A DNA stretch of 64,000 bases from Abelmoschus esculentus (taxonomy: Eukaryota > Streptophyta > Magnoliopsida > Malvales > Malvaceae). The notes under the pieces are model-generated. The model ran no database searches. It saw nothing but the letters and a program-made list of their open reading frames with translations, and had not been told where the DNA came from. The stretch covers positions 11,746,001-11,810,000 of the forward strand of contig JAUCBN010000047.1 in assembly GCA_035048815.1 (NCBI GenBank), in the 5' to 3' direction. How positions within the stretch are numbered: position 1 is the stretch's first letter; the number at the start of each line of letters is the position of its first letter. The position numbers and the translations under genes were made by a program. Positions 45,347-57,532 of this stretch are shown here, piece by piece.

Positions 45347-46400
45347 TATTATGATATGTTTTTCTTTATCTTTATGATACGTATTTTCTGTTTTTTATTA
45401 TACATATCCATATTCATAACTGATCAAGATGATGTTTCATTCGTTATCATGTTTATTTTTTCTGTTTTGGTCCTTTAGATTGGATATGGATATACGATTT
45501 GTGTTCGTGATTAGTATTTTCACGTCACTCAATTCTGATTTGTAATTTGTCGATGATCTTTTAATAGCTTCATTCCCTTTTTAGTTGTTTTCTCAGTACA
45601 GTCAAATTTGTTTATATCTATCTTTTATCTAAAGTTATTTAGTTAATTTTTTAATATTTTCTTTGTATGCTCCTTATAAAATTATTTTTCTCGTGTTTAA
45701 AAAAATATATATTACTATTAACGATCATTTAAATAACATCGAAGAAAGATAAGAATCAATTCGAACCAAAACATATATGATGCTAGTTGTACAAGCAATT
45801 CTTCACAAATATGTAAATGTTCTATAATATCATAACAAAAAGTTTATTCATTGGCTGTCAGATGTATACAAATTTCTAATATTTTTAATAGAATTATGTA
45901 ACTTAATAAATTGAAGTCTATTGTATTTTAATCTTATAATATACAATTACCAAGATACCTTAAACACTATGTTTTTATATTTTTTTATTTTTTATCAATT
46001 ACGAATTTTGACCCTAATATCTCTAAGTAATTTTTAATTTGTTGCAGGATAAATTGTATTTAATTTAGGAAAAACATCAAATTTACATATAAGATCATAA
46101 TATCAAATTATATATGTAAATTGTCAAAATATATCATATAATGTTGAATATTATATATATATTTTTATCACCGTAATAGTATCTAGAATGTGTCAGATCA
46201 ACATCCTAAAATGTATCAATTTTTTAGGATAATAAATATATGATTACTTTCTTTTTTACTTATGCTTATTTGTTTTGTCGAGCAAAAAATAATTAAATTC
46301 TTAATTTTGTTGTCATATGTCAATTGTTCTCGAACAAAATAAATCTAATTATTATTACTAAATATTAGATATAATAAATATTATCGTACGATGTAAATTT
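45347..46400. repeat. module head S, copy 2
   Basis: Matches 33895-34255 then 36368-37060 without the 2.1-kb insertion found in copy 1. It runs directly into the unit array. Confidence 0.7.
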
Positions 46401-49400
46401 TTTATACACAATTTATTCTGATACCAATAATAAAATATTTTATTTAAAAATTATACCTAAAAAATATTTAATATATGCACGATTTTCAAAAATTTTAAAA
46501 ATACTAATTATAAGAATTATAGTTTAAGGATTGAACTTAACTCTGATACAAATAAAAATAACCCTTTAGATTTAACTTTCGAAGTACGATATGTTTAAAA
46601 ATATTATTTCTGATTATTTAACTCACTCTCTTTTATTTCACCATAGACTCGAATATTTTTAAGCGACTCAAAATCTTTAAATTATGATGCTCTCGCGACT
46701 GCTGTAGTGTAATATAAGTTTTCAACTTCTTCCTCTTTAAGTCTCACATCCTCTAAAACATTTAATACTTTAAAAAAAAATTTATATTATTTATTTATTT
46801 ATTTAATTTTTTATTATAATAATATAATTTATTGTTATAGTTAATTATACATGAAAATAATATGATTAAAGATTGTAATAAGACTTTTGAATTTTACGAT
46901 ACAAATCTTTTAATTTATACTCTTTATTTTCTATCGGTTAAATATTTTGATCTTAACATATCTCAATTTTTTGATAAAATTCTTTCTACATCTTAAAACG
47001 TATCAATTTTTTTATGATAATAAATATATAATTTTTTTCTGTATTTACGATCCTTTGTTTTGTCGAACAGGGAAGAGTTTAATTCTGAATTTTTTTGTCC
47101 TATATTAATTGTCCTTAAACAAAATAAACTTGTTTTTCATTTTTTATATTATAAAAGGTAAATATTTATTTTGCTTCATTAACAACAATATTCGTACAAA
47201 TTCTTATAATTTAGTGTTGATATTGCAGAATATTAAATGTAACAAAACTTATCATGAGAGATAAGTTTTTTTGTGCACAAGTGTTATTAAGCTATTAATC
47301 TATTTAAAGAGAAGTTAAAAATATAATTTTTTTAAGTGGCTTAGCCTTACTATATTATTTTGCCTTACAATACTAACATATCATTTTTAGATTTAACATT
47401 CTAAAATTTTCGATAAACTCTGTAAACTTTTAGGTGAAGAATTCTTCATGATTACCTGGTATATTAGTACAAACATCGAAAGATAAAACTTCTAATATCT
47501 AAAAAGAATTTATTTTAATCTAATATTTTTTTTATGATATAATATCTGGTATATCCTTTATTTCAGAAGGCAACTTAAGGGAGTATAATAAACATTTTTA
47601 AATCGTTAGTTTGTGTTCATTTTTTTTATTTATTTATTTTGGAAAAAGATGAGTTATTATTATAACTTTTTTTCAAATTTTATAGTTGAAAAGCATTTAA
47701 TAATTATTATAGAAGACAACAACGACATGGCTACGATATTTATATCAAAACATCTTCCCCATTATTTAGATTCGAGGTGTTTGATGTTGAACTAAACATG
47801 AATTGAACGGTAAGTTGGACACCTTTTTATCAAAAACCATTATCTTACTTTTGCAATGCTTATTGTGAAGATATTTTTACATTCACTAATTTCAATGCCC
47901 TCAAAAGTATGACAAAAGATATTTTGAGAATAATATATTACTGGTTAATTGATGTATTTTTGGAGGAAAATAATCAATTAATTGTTTTTAGGTATAATTA
48001 CAAGTCAATCTTATGCGATGCCGAAGTGGTTGAATTTGTTGTTTTGCTAGTATTGCTTCTCGTGGAAAAATTTTCTTGATATAGCCTTATCTTTAGATTG
48101 TAATAAAATTAGTATTAATAATAAATTTAATCTTTAATTTTTATATTTTATTATTTTTATTAATCAAATTTTTATGATTTGATGATTATATTATAGAATA
48201 TTAGATGTAACAAAAATTATTGTAAAAAGATAATTTTTTTATACATAATTTGTTCTGATACCAACAATAAAACATTTTTTAAAAAATATAATTAAAAATA
48301 TTTAATATATTCAAAGAAAGAAAGTTAAAAAATGTAATTTCTTTGAGTGGCTTAGTCCTGCTATATTATTTTGCCTTTGTCTTTTGCGGTACAATACTAA
48401 CATATTATTTTCAGATTAAACATATCAAAACTTTAAATTAACTCTATGAACTTGTGGGTAAAGAATTCTTTGTCACTACCTGGTATAACAATATACACGT
48501 TGAAGGGTAAAACTTCTAATAACTAAGAAGAATTTCTTTAAATCTAATATTTATTTTGAATCTGATATTTTTGAATCTAATAAAGTTTATTATTTATTAC
48601 GGAAAGTAACTCTAAGAGAGTATAATAAATATTTTTAAATCGTTAATTTATTATAAATTATTTATTTATTTATTTATTTTATAAAAAAGTTGAGTTATTA
48701 TAGTTATTTTTCAAATTTTATAATTAAAAACATTTAATAGTTTTGACAGAGACAAAAGCGTGGATACGATGTTTATATTAAAACAACTTGCCCATCATCT
48801 AGATGCGAGGATTTTTATGTTGAACTGAATACGGTATGATCAGTAAGTTATACACTTTTTTATCAACAACCTTTGTTTGTATTAATATAATATATATTTT
48901 TATGATATTTAAATTTTCTTAAGGATTTAGAAATCATTTGCAATACTTATTATAGAGATACTTTTAGATCTATTAATTTTAATGTCCTCAAAAGTGTGAC
49001 TTAAGTTATTTTAAGAATGATATATTATTAGTTAATTAGTGTATTTTTGGAGAAAAATAATCAATTAATTGTTTTTTAGGTATACTTACAAACCCCTCTC
49101 ATGCGATGCCGAAATGGTTGGATCTATTATTTAGCTAAGATTGCTTTTTGCTGTTAATACGAACTTTACAAGCAACATTCTAAAAGGTGTGTAGGTTGAT
49201 TGAGAAACCATTTTTAACTTTGACTTCGACTCTTTTGTGGATTCCATTAAGAGTTGGTTGTATTCATCTATCTATCAATATTAGCTTGTCATGGAGAAAT
49301 CTTTCTGATATAGTCTCCACTTTTTCAACAACGAGATCAATTGTTGCAGCTCTCAAATGATTGAACCTTAAACGATTAATTGTAAAATTAAAATCACTAC

Positions 49401-49968
49401 TATTGTTTTTTCAAATAACAAGAGAAAATATTATATACATGAGTGCGTATTTTTTGGTAGACTCAGTTTATATTTTTTTAATTTTTTATCGATTACAGAT
49501 TTTGATCATGACATGTCTCAGTAATTTTTTGTTAGAATCCTTTCTGCATCTTGAAACGCATCGATTTTTCCTGAAAATAATAAATATATAATTGTTTTTT
49601 GTACTTACAATTCTTTATTTTGTCGAGCAAGAAGTATTTTAATTCTAAATTTTTTTACCCTATGTTAATTGTCTTTGAACAAAATAAATCCGTATTATGA
49701 AAGGGAAATATTTGTTTTGCTTCGTTAATAATAATATTCGTACAAATTCTTATAAAATATTAGATGTACTAAAAATTATTATAAGAGATAAATTTTTTAT
49801 ACACAATTTATTCTGATACCAATAATAAAATATTTTTTTTTAAAAAAATTATACCTAAAATTATTTAATATGTTTAAAGTGGGAAAGTAAAAAAATATAA
49901 TTTTTTTGAGTGCTTTAGTAATGCTATATTATTTTATCTTTCTCTTTTGCGGTACAATTAGGGGTGAG

Positions 49969-50011
49969 CAAAACTCGACTCGAGGCGAAAATACTCGACT
50001 CGAAATTTTAT
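49969..50011 (+). repeat. hAT end fragment
   Basis: taggggtgagcaaaactcga then repeats of actcgactcga. This matches the left end and subterminal words of the 54126 element but is cut off after about 40 bases. Confidence 0.5.
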
Positions 50012-51120
50012 AGACATTTGTAATGCTTATTATGAAGATATTTTTGAAGCAATTAATTTTTAATGTCTTCAAAAATGTGACAGAAGTTATTTTAAAAATG
50101 ATATATTACTGGTTGATTAATGTATTTTTAGAGAAAAATAATCAGTTGATTGTTTTTCAAATACAATTATAAGCCACTCTTATGCAAACGCCGAAATGGT
50201 TGGATCTGTTGTTTTGCTAGGATTGCTTCCCGTTGCTAAAACGAACTTTACAGGTAACATTCTAAAAGGTGTGCTGGTTGATTGGGAAGTTATTCTTAAC
50301 TTTGACCCCGACTCTTTTGTGGATTCTATTAAAAGTTGGTTGTATCCATCTATCCATCAATATTAGCTTATCATGGAGAAAATTTTTTGATATGTTTCAA
50401 CTTTTTCAACAACGAGATCAGTTGTTGTAGCTCTCAGATGATTGAACCTTAAAGGATTAGTTGTAAAATTAAAATCACTATTATTGTTTTTTCAAATAAC
50501 AAGAGAAAACATTTCATTACTGTAGATTCTTCGGTTGGTCAAGAAAAGTTAAGGTATGTTGCAAAAATATTATATACATGAGTGCGTATTTTTTTGGTAG
50601 ACTTAGTTTGTATTTTTTTTTTAATTTTCAATCGGTTACCGATTTTAATACTAACATATCTCAGTAATTTTTTGGTAGAATCCTTTCTGCATCTTGAAAC
50701 GCATGAATTTTTCCTGAAGATAATAAATATATAATTGTTTTCTGTACTTATAATTCTTTTTTTTGTCGAGCAAGAAATATTTTAATTCTGAATTTTTTCC
50801 CTATGTCAATTGTCATTTAATAAAATAAATTTGTTTGTTATTTTCCACATTATAAAAGGTAAATATTTATTTTGCTTCGTAATAACAATATTCGTACAAA
50901 TTCTTATAATTTAATGTTAATATTGTAGAATATTAAATATTATAAAACTTATCATGAGGGGTAAGCTTTTTGCGCACAAGTGTTATAAAGCTATTGATCT
51001 ATTCAAAGAGGTGAAGTAAAAAAAAAATTAATTTTTTGAGTGGTTTAGTCCTGTTATATTATTTTGCCTTTGTCTTTGCCTTTTGCGGTACAATACTAAC
51101 ATATTATTTTTAAATTTAAC

Positions 51121-51534
51121 ATGCCAAAACTTTCGATGAACTTTATGAACTTGTGGGTGAAAAAATTTTCGTGACTACCTGGTGCAACAGTACAGACGTT
51201 GAAGGGTAAAACTTTTAATAACTATTTTTTTTTAATCTAATATTTCTTTGAATCTAATGCTTTTTTTTTATAATATAATATCTAATTTATCCTTTATTTT
51301 ACGAGACAACTTTAAGGGAGTATAATAAACATTTTTAAATCGTTAATTTGTGTTAAATTTTTTATTTATTTTTTGGAAAAAGTTGAGTTATTATAGTTTT
51401 TTTAATTTGATAATTAAAAAGTATTTAATAATTCTGACAGAAGACAATAACATGGATACGATGTTTATATCAAAATATTTTGTCAATCATCTAGATGCGA
51501 GGAGTTTGATATTGAACTGAACACGACATTGGTG
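51121..51534 (+). pseudogene. best-preserved exon pair C+Q of the unassigned unit
   Basis: Exon C (about 51124-51205) reads KTFDELYELVGEKIFVTTWC then NSTDVE, ending ..GG before GTAAAA. Exon Q (51441-51534) starts after ctgacag. The two spare bases of C plus the first base of Q make a codon, after which Q should read RxQxGYDVYIK-like sequence; in this copy the codons around 51448 carry a stop (AATAACATGG). Frame and splice sites agree, so an ancestral protein-coding, spliced gene is likely. Family unknown. Confidence 0.45.
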
Positions 51535-52245
51535 GTAAGTTATACATCTTTTTATCAACAGCCCTTTTCTATCTTAATATAATATATATTTTTGTAATAT
51601 TTAAATTTTCTTAAAAATTTGCGGGCCATTTGCAGTGCTTATTGTGGAGATACTTTTGGGTTTATTAATTTTAATGGCTTAAAAGTGTGACAGAAACTAT
51701 TTTGAGAATTATATATTACTGGTTGATTGGTGTATTTTTAGAAGAAAATAACCAGTTGATTGTTTTTTAGGTATAATTATAAAAAAAATGACAACGAAAG
51801 ATGTGATAGTAGTAAAATGGTAGTTGAAGGATTAATGAGACAAATATAAAAAGCAGTGAATTAGAATGGGTAGATAAAGAACATTTGGTATTTGATGATG
51901 ATAAGAAAGAGACATTAATAATAAAAATAAATTTAAGGTTGTAAAAAAAAAATAAAAAAATTAAAACTCTGAAAGTAGAAGATTTAGAATCGAATGTTAT
52001 GCCAAAAAGTGTTAACTCATTAAAGGAAGAAAATGAAGATACTTTAAAGGATTTGAGAAGTGAATAAGATACAAATTACTTAAACTTTTTAATTGTCTTT
52101 AGCTATGATACAGATTCAGACGGTGGTTTAGTTTCTAAGAAATTCAGTAATGTTTTTTTTTGACGATTTAACTACTGTAATAAGATTTCAAGTAGGAATG
52201 ATTTTTAAAACTCAACAACAATTGAAGGATGCATTTTATGTATAT

Positions 52246-52728
52246 TGTCACGGGGATAAACTCTTGACCTAGCTGAATCGCATGGTCTTAGTCGATATTC
52301 TTAGACAAACGACTAAGTTAGCCTAAAAACTCGTTCAGGAAAATCAAACTTATAAAGGAACTAAGAACGATGAATCGTTCTAGCAGAAAACGAACTATGA
52401 GTATGACAACTCAAAAACGAAAAGAAGAACGTAAAGAACACAAAGAACAACTGACAAGACTTTTAGAGTAAATGCCTTGATTACTCAAAGATGAGATGAT
52501 ACAAATGAGGCTGCGAGGCCTATATTTATAGTTGATTCCCCTTATATTTGACAGTTCCCACTGATTTACATCGATGACTAGGATCAATTCCCACCAATCA
52601 AAATGGCATAATCCTAAGAATATTCCTTGTTAACTAAGGAAACAAATCCTAATATACATGGAAAGTTTTACATAACCAAAGTAGCAATATGCGCAAATAA
52701 CTCAGATTTGAACTGACAGTTCGTGATA
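52246..52728. mobile_element. solo-LTR-like insertion in MULE copy 2 (483 bp)
   Basis: Begins TGTCACGGGG and ends TTCGTGATA, flanked by atat on both sides. It is homologous along its length to 40613-41092 and at the same point in the transposase, so both MULE copies descend from one already interrupted copy. Confidence 0.65.
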
Positions 52729-54125
52729 ATATACGATAACTAATATGTTTGATTTTAAGTATGTATCAAATAGAAGAGAGAAGACTAAAATTGTGTGCAA
52801 ATCAAAAAGATGTCTTTTTGTATTACATGCCTCTTGGGATAAATCAGATGAATTTTACAAAATCAAGATATTGGTCATTGAACATTAATGTTCTGTTACT
52901 TTTCAAAATAAAAGAGCGAACTTCAAATTGGTAGGGAAACATTTTCTTAATATAATTAAGATTGTCCCTAAACTAAGCCTGGTAGAGATAAAGAAGCTCG
53001 CTAAAGAACAGTTGAAAGTGGACTTTAAAAAAAGACTTTTAAGAAAGCTAAAATTTGGGCTTTAGAACAGATAAATAATGAATTTAATAAATTATTTGAT
53101 TATATTTTTGCTTTGAGAAGTATAGATCCAAGTGGTACCTTTGAGTTTATGGTTGAGAGACCCACTGTTGCTAAAAAGCTAAATTTTAAGAGGCTTTATG
53201 TATGTTTTAGTGCATTGAAAGAAGTATTTAGAAAGTATTGCAGACCTGTTATTTCATTGGATGAATCTTTCTTGAAAGGTTCATTTAAGGGTGAAATTCT
53301 CTCAGTTGTGGGTAGATATGACAACAATCAAATTTTTCTATAGCTTGGTTTATGATTGAGGTAGAAAACAAAGATAGTTGGGAATGGTTTTTAAACAAAA
53401 AATATTCAATATGATTTGGAATTAAGGTATAGTGAAAAATTCACTTTGATCAGTGATATGCAGAAAGTAAAATTTTATTAATTTTTTATTTATATTTATG
53501 TATTTATCTTATAAATAAATAAATAAATGAGTTTAATTTTTTAATATTAAAGGGATGTTTGAAGAAGTTCCTCTTTGGTTACCAAAAGTAGAGCATAGAT
53601 TTTGTGCTAGGCATATGTCTGCCAATTGGAAACAAGTGCATAAAGGTGGAGATCTTCAACTGTTATTCTGGTCATGTTGTAAGGCTACAACTCAACCCCA
53701 ATTTCATTAATATGCTGCAAGAATCGGTGAGTTAAAGAGTAAGACATTAGATGATATTATGAAAAAGGACCCACAACATTGGTCGAAAGCTTTTTTTTTT
53801 TTCTTGCAGGTCTAAATGTGCTGCCTAAGATAACAATTTTTCAGAGGCATTTAATTTTGTAATTTTAAGTACTAGATTTATAATAAAAGAATTTGAGAAA
53901 GTTGGGATTAAAGATGAGTTGTAGGCAATGTGGACGTAGTGGCCATAATAAAAGAACATGCAAAGATAAAAATCAAACCAATGTATATGATGATGAACAT
54001 AATATATTTTTTACATTCTTTGGTTATTGATTAACAATATAATTTGTAAGTTGAGATTCAAGATGCCCATATGGAATCCAGTGTACATACTTCAATTGAA
54101 GGTTCAAAAAGTGGACTACCAATTG

Positions 54126-54665
54126 TAGGGGTGTAAACGAGCCAAGTCAAGCTCGAGTATTGCTAAGCTTGGCTTGGTTCGTTAAGATTTCGAGTCTAGT
54201 TCGAGCTTGAGTAATTTTAAACGAGCCTGAAATATCTAAGCTCGACTCGGCTCGTTAAGATCTCGAGTCGAGTTCGAGCTTTTTTTGAGCCTAATCGAGT
54301 CAAGTATTGATCGATTTTTGACCGTGTTAGACTCGAGTAACTCTTATCTCTCTTAAACTTTGAAAAAAAAAACTTTGATATACAAGTTGTGTAAACTCAA
54401 ACTTGTTAATTTTAGGTTGTAGTATTTTAATTTAAGTTTTAAGATTTATGTTTAAGGTTTAGATTTTAGGGTTTTAAGTTTAGAAATTTAAATTTTAAAT
54501 TAAAAAAAATAATATATTTATATTTTCGAATAACTCGTGAGCTTTTCGAGTCGAGTATCATGTAGCTCGATTCGACTCGTTAAAAACTCGAACCGAGTTT
54601 TGATCAAGCTTTGATCGAATCAAACTCAATAACTCGTGATCTGTCTCGTCTCATTTACAGCCCTA
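54126..54665. mobile_element. hAT-type element (540 bp) nested in the MULE tail
   Basis: A perfect 8-bp duplication accaattg lies at 54118-54125 and 54666-54673. Ends taggggtgtaaacgagcc and gtctcatttacagcccta are 18-bp inverted repeats with 4 mismatches. The interior has many gctcgagt/ctcgactcg words. It splits the C-terminal tail of the MULE transposase, so it inserted later. Confidence 0.92.
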
Positions 54666-55104
54666 ACCAATTGCAGCACGTTCTATTACATCAGCTCAAC
54701 CAACACCTTCATGTCAAACAATAAGCTCTACACCTAGAAAGAAAATAACAGCAAATAGAATTCCATCGTCTCAACCTACCACCGATCAGCATTAATCATC
54801 CCAACATCTTGTCTCTCAACCTCTACCAACTAGAATACCAAAGCTGACCATATGGAGAAATCTCTCAAAATCTACCATATGGAAGCCTTAAAAAATAGGT
54901 TAGTTAAAAACAAGTATTGTTGGAACTATTTTGGATTATTTTGATGCAGACTTGTACAATATCATTTTTTTGTTATGGTATATTGTTGCTTTTAGTAGTT
55001 GATTTTATATTTTGTTCTGGGCAGAAACATGGCTTGTTTAAAATGTTTTTTTAGATGACTTGATGTTAAATTAATAATAGTATTGAATAAACAAACTAAA
55101 ATGA

Positions 55105-56246
55105 CTACATAATCACCAATTTATTTCTAAGATTATATTCTAACATAAGAAACTCTGCACGCTCTCTAGCTACGAGAGCCTTGTGAGAGTGAAAATATCT
55201 ATTTTCCAATGCCCTCCCTTTCTTATATAAGGGATTAGGATCTAAAACCATCTTCTCGAGGGCAATAGCATTCTCGATAAAGAAGATGTATGATTCAGTA
55301 TCAACAGTTTCCCCAACAAAGCCAGTAATTTCCACCTCCTTCGGGCTATGATGAAAACTTCTTCTACCTTTCTTAGTTCGGCTTCTATTATGATTTTCTC
55401 CACTCTAACTGCAACACCCAAAAGCATATGTATACACATCAATTAATTGATCAAATTAGAATCTATAAAAAAAGGGTCTCAATTACACGACCATATTCAA
55501 GTTCTTGCTTATTCATTGCTGCTATCATCAGGTAGAGGAATGAGAAAAAGCATCAAAATTATTAGTATGCAAGTCCATTGATTCAGCAGAAAGCAAGAAT
55601 GCTTACATCCAAAGCAAACCAATGCAAGGAAGGGAAGGCATCCACCCACCAAGACAAGAAAAGAAGGATATCCAGATACACAATGGATCTCTATTCTTCC
55701 AACTCACGTCCACAGATACGTGGAGTTCAAGCTTCTGAAGCTAAGGGAAAAGTGAAACCATTCATCCCCACTGCATAATGCTGTGAGGTTTGGAACATTC
55801 TCAAGGGGAATCTCTGTTTGTCGTCCAGTATATTTGAAGCTTACAAGGTTGATGGCAACAAGTTCTAGACTCTTAACCTCTGAACAGCGTGATATCTCCA
55901 AGCTTCTTAAGTGAAGTGATGGACCTGCAGCTCTCACATGAACCAGAATCATAGAATGTTGCACACATAAACGTTCAAGAAAAGGGCTATTGGATACAAG
56001 GTTGTCAATAACATCATCACTTACATCTACGCATCTCAGTACAAGGGATGTAAGGGGAATACAACTCGGTAAACCAAGACTCAGTGGACACAGTCTGTAT
56101 AAGGAATACTTCATAGGATATAAACCTATTATAGGTGCAAAATCCAATTCTAATCTTTTAGCTTTCAAATAACAGGTAGAGGATACAGTTTTCACCAAAT
56201 GATTCAATGTGTTTACCAACCTAAACAAAGGAACATAGAATATCAT
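55105..56246 (-). pseudogene. F-box/LRR/FBD-type gene lacking its F-box
   Basis: Minus strand. A long exon (about 56220-55703) encodes the LRR part of plant F-box proteins (VNTLNHLV, LYPMKYSLYRLCPLSLGLPS, LTSLVLRCVDVSDDVIDNLV, LRSLEISRCSEVKSLEL, NVPNLTALCSGDEWFHFSLS). A second block (about 55400-55105) encodes the C-terminal FBD-like part (SFHHSPKEVEITGFVGETVD, FFIENAIALEKMVLDP). Family members start with an F-box of about 50 residues, and none is found upstream in any frame. The splice phases I tried between the blocks do not agree (two spare bases against a stop after the acceptor). It is probably a truncated pseudogene. A short unrelated first exon near 56313 is possible, but it joins out of frame. 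Confidence 0.7.
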
Positions 56247-56429
56247 GTAATATCTCTGTGATTAGAACAATACCTTCTGTTTTTCTCGATTACTTGTGGT
56301 TGAAGTCTCTCCATTCTAAAGTTCCAAACTTGAGCACAATCTCTCTGGTTATGGTGATTATAACTTGAATGTAATCACGAGAGATCAAATTTCAAAAAAC
56401 CCTTTAAATCTTTCTCTTTGTTGCCAAAT

Positions 56430-57500
56430 TCGCTTTCAAAAGACAATGATTTTGGGTTTTGGGCGCTTTCATCAGTATATATAGGGAGAGTTGTTACACT
56501 TTTAATGAAACTAATATGAATATATAGTAAATAACAATTAAGATTATTACGATTTAATATTATTTTATAAATAAATATATATATATATATATATCAAATT
56601 TAATATAGGGAAATAAGTTACAGCAGACCTCTACTTTTTCTGAAACACTTTTTCCTAATATTTTATTTTAGAATAAAATACATATATATATATCAACCTG
56701 ATTTTTTCATAGAAATTAGATTTTAGGTTGTAACCTTATTTTTCATGTAGAAACCAAAATTCAGTTGCAACCTGATTCTTGTATTTTTCAGAAATGGATA
56801 TAGGTCGAGTCAAGTTTAGGGTTTATCAACGCCAAAAACTCTTAATCTTTCAAATTTTAAATTAAATTTTTAACCCTTAAAATTATAAGGTTTGAGGGAT
56901 AAAAATAATCACTCGAAAAAATCACTCATTTTCCCTGTTTAAGAACTCGTTCGAGTTTTCAGGTTCTTTCATAACCTTTCTCCCCAAAACTATAATGATT
57001 CGAGTTTCATCACGTTCTCTAGCATCTCTGTTATAGGTAATTTTCTCCCCAAAAACCATAATTTTTAATATTCGATTTTCATTTGTATATTCGATATATT
57101 TTAAAATTCTAATAATCTCTGTTTAAGAATTAACTGCTCATTTAAGTTAAACAGTACTATTGACCTATCATAAACGCTCACGATAATCCAACTTGCAATG
57201 TAGGGTCGTTTTTTCGGAGCCAATTTGTGTTGCAAATAAAGGAAAGGAAATCATGATATCGAGGCCCGATTAATGACAATGTCTGACATAACATGTTGTA
57301 ATGTACGGACTCTTACTGTTAAGAACGAGAACACTAGATTTAACTTCTTACAGTAGTAAAAGTTTGACGTTCAAAGCATATAAGAAAGTGTTTATTGGTT
57401 GGCATCATGCCATCAAAGTCATATGCAAACAACAGTCTTTAAAACCTAACCGGATAGCAAGCAAACACACATACAAAAGATAGTAAATTTACGAGCCAAG
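56430..57500. other. spacer with (AT)n microsatellite
   Basis: 56574-56594 is an (AT)n run. 57010-57060 and 57170-57300 are slightly GC-richer but hold no supported feature. The last part is probably the 3' UTR of the ankyrin gene. Confidence 0.45.
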
Positions 57501-57532
57501 TAGTTCTGTAAGCACCAAACACAGCAGGATCA

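Larger units (their letters stand above)
46260..51780 (+). repeat. module 2 array of the unassigned multi-exon unit (about 4 units)
   Basis: Landmark A recurs near 46280, 47065, 49624 and 50767; C near 47367, 48380, 49937 and 51075; Q at 47713-47809, 48750-48842 and 51441-51534; B near 48036, 49120 and 50204. Some units lack a landmark, so the array has expanded and rearranged compared with module 1. A 40-bp hAT-like scrap interrupts C at 49969. Confidence 0.7.
51785..54890 (+). pseudogene. MULE (MuDR-type) transposase, decayed, copy 2
   Basis: Recognisable parts in order: acidic N-terminus (LKEENEDTLKDLRSE), MIFKTQQQLKDAFYVY, the LTR-like insert, CKSKRCLFVLHASW (DNA-binding region), DDE-type core fragments (CRPVISLDESFLKG with a candidate first Asp, then FTLISDMQK with a second Asp, VPLWLPKVEHRFCARHMSAN), and a CCHC/SWIM-side zinc knuckle CRQCGRSGHNKRTC near 53915. 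A Ser/Pro/Thr-rich tail resumes after the hAT insertion (SITSAQPTPSCQTISSTPRK). Several stops and frameshifts are present, and an intron-like gap occurs near 53460-53555. It is non-functional as read. Confidence 0.8.
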
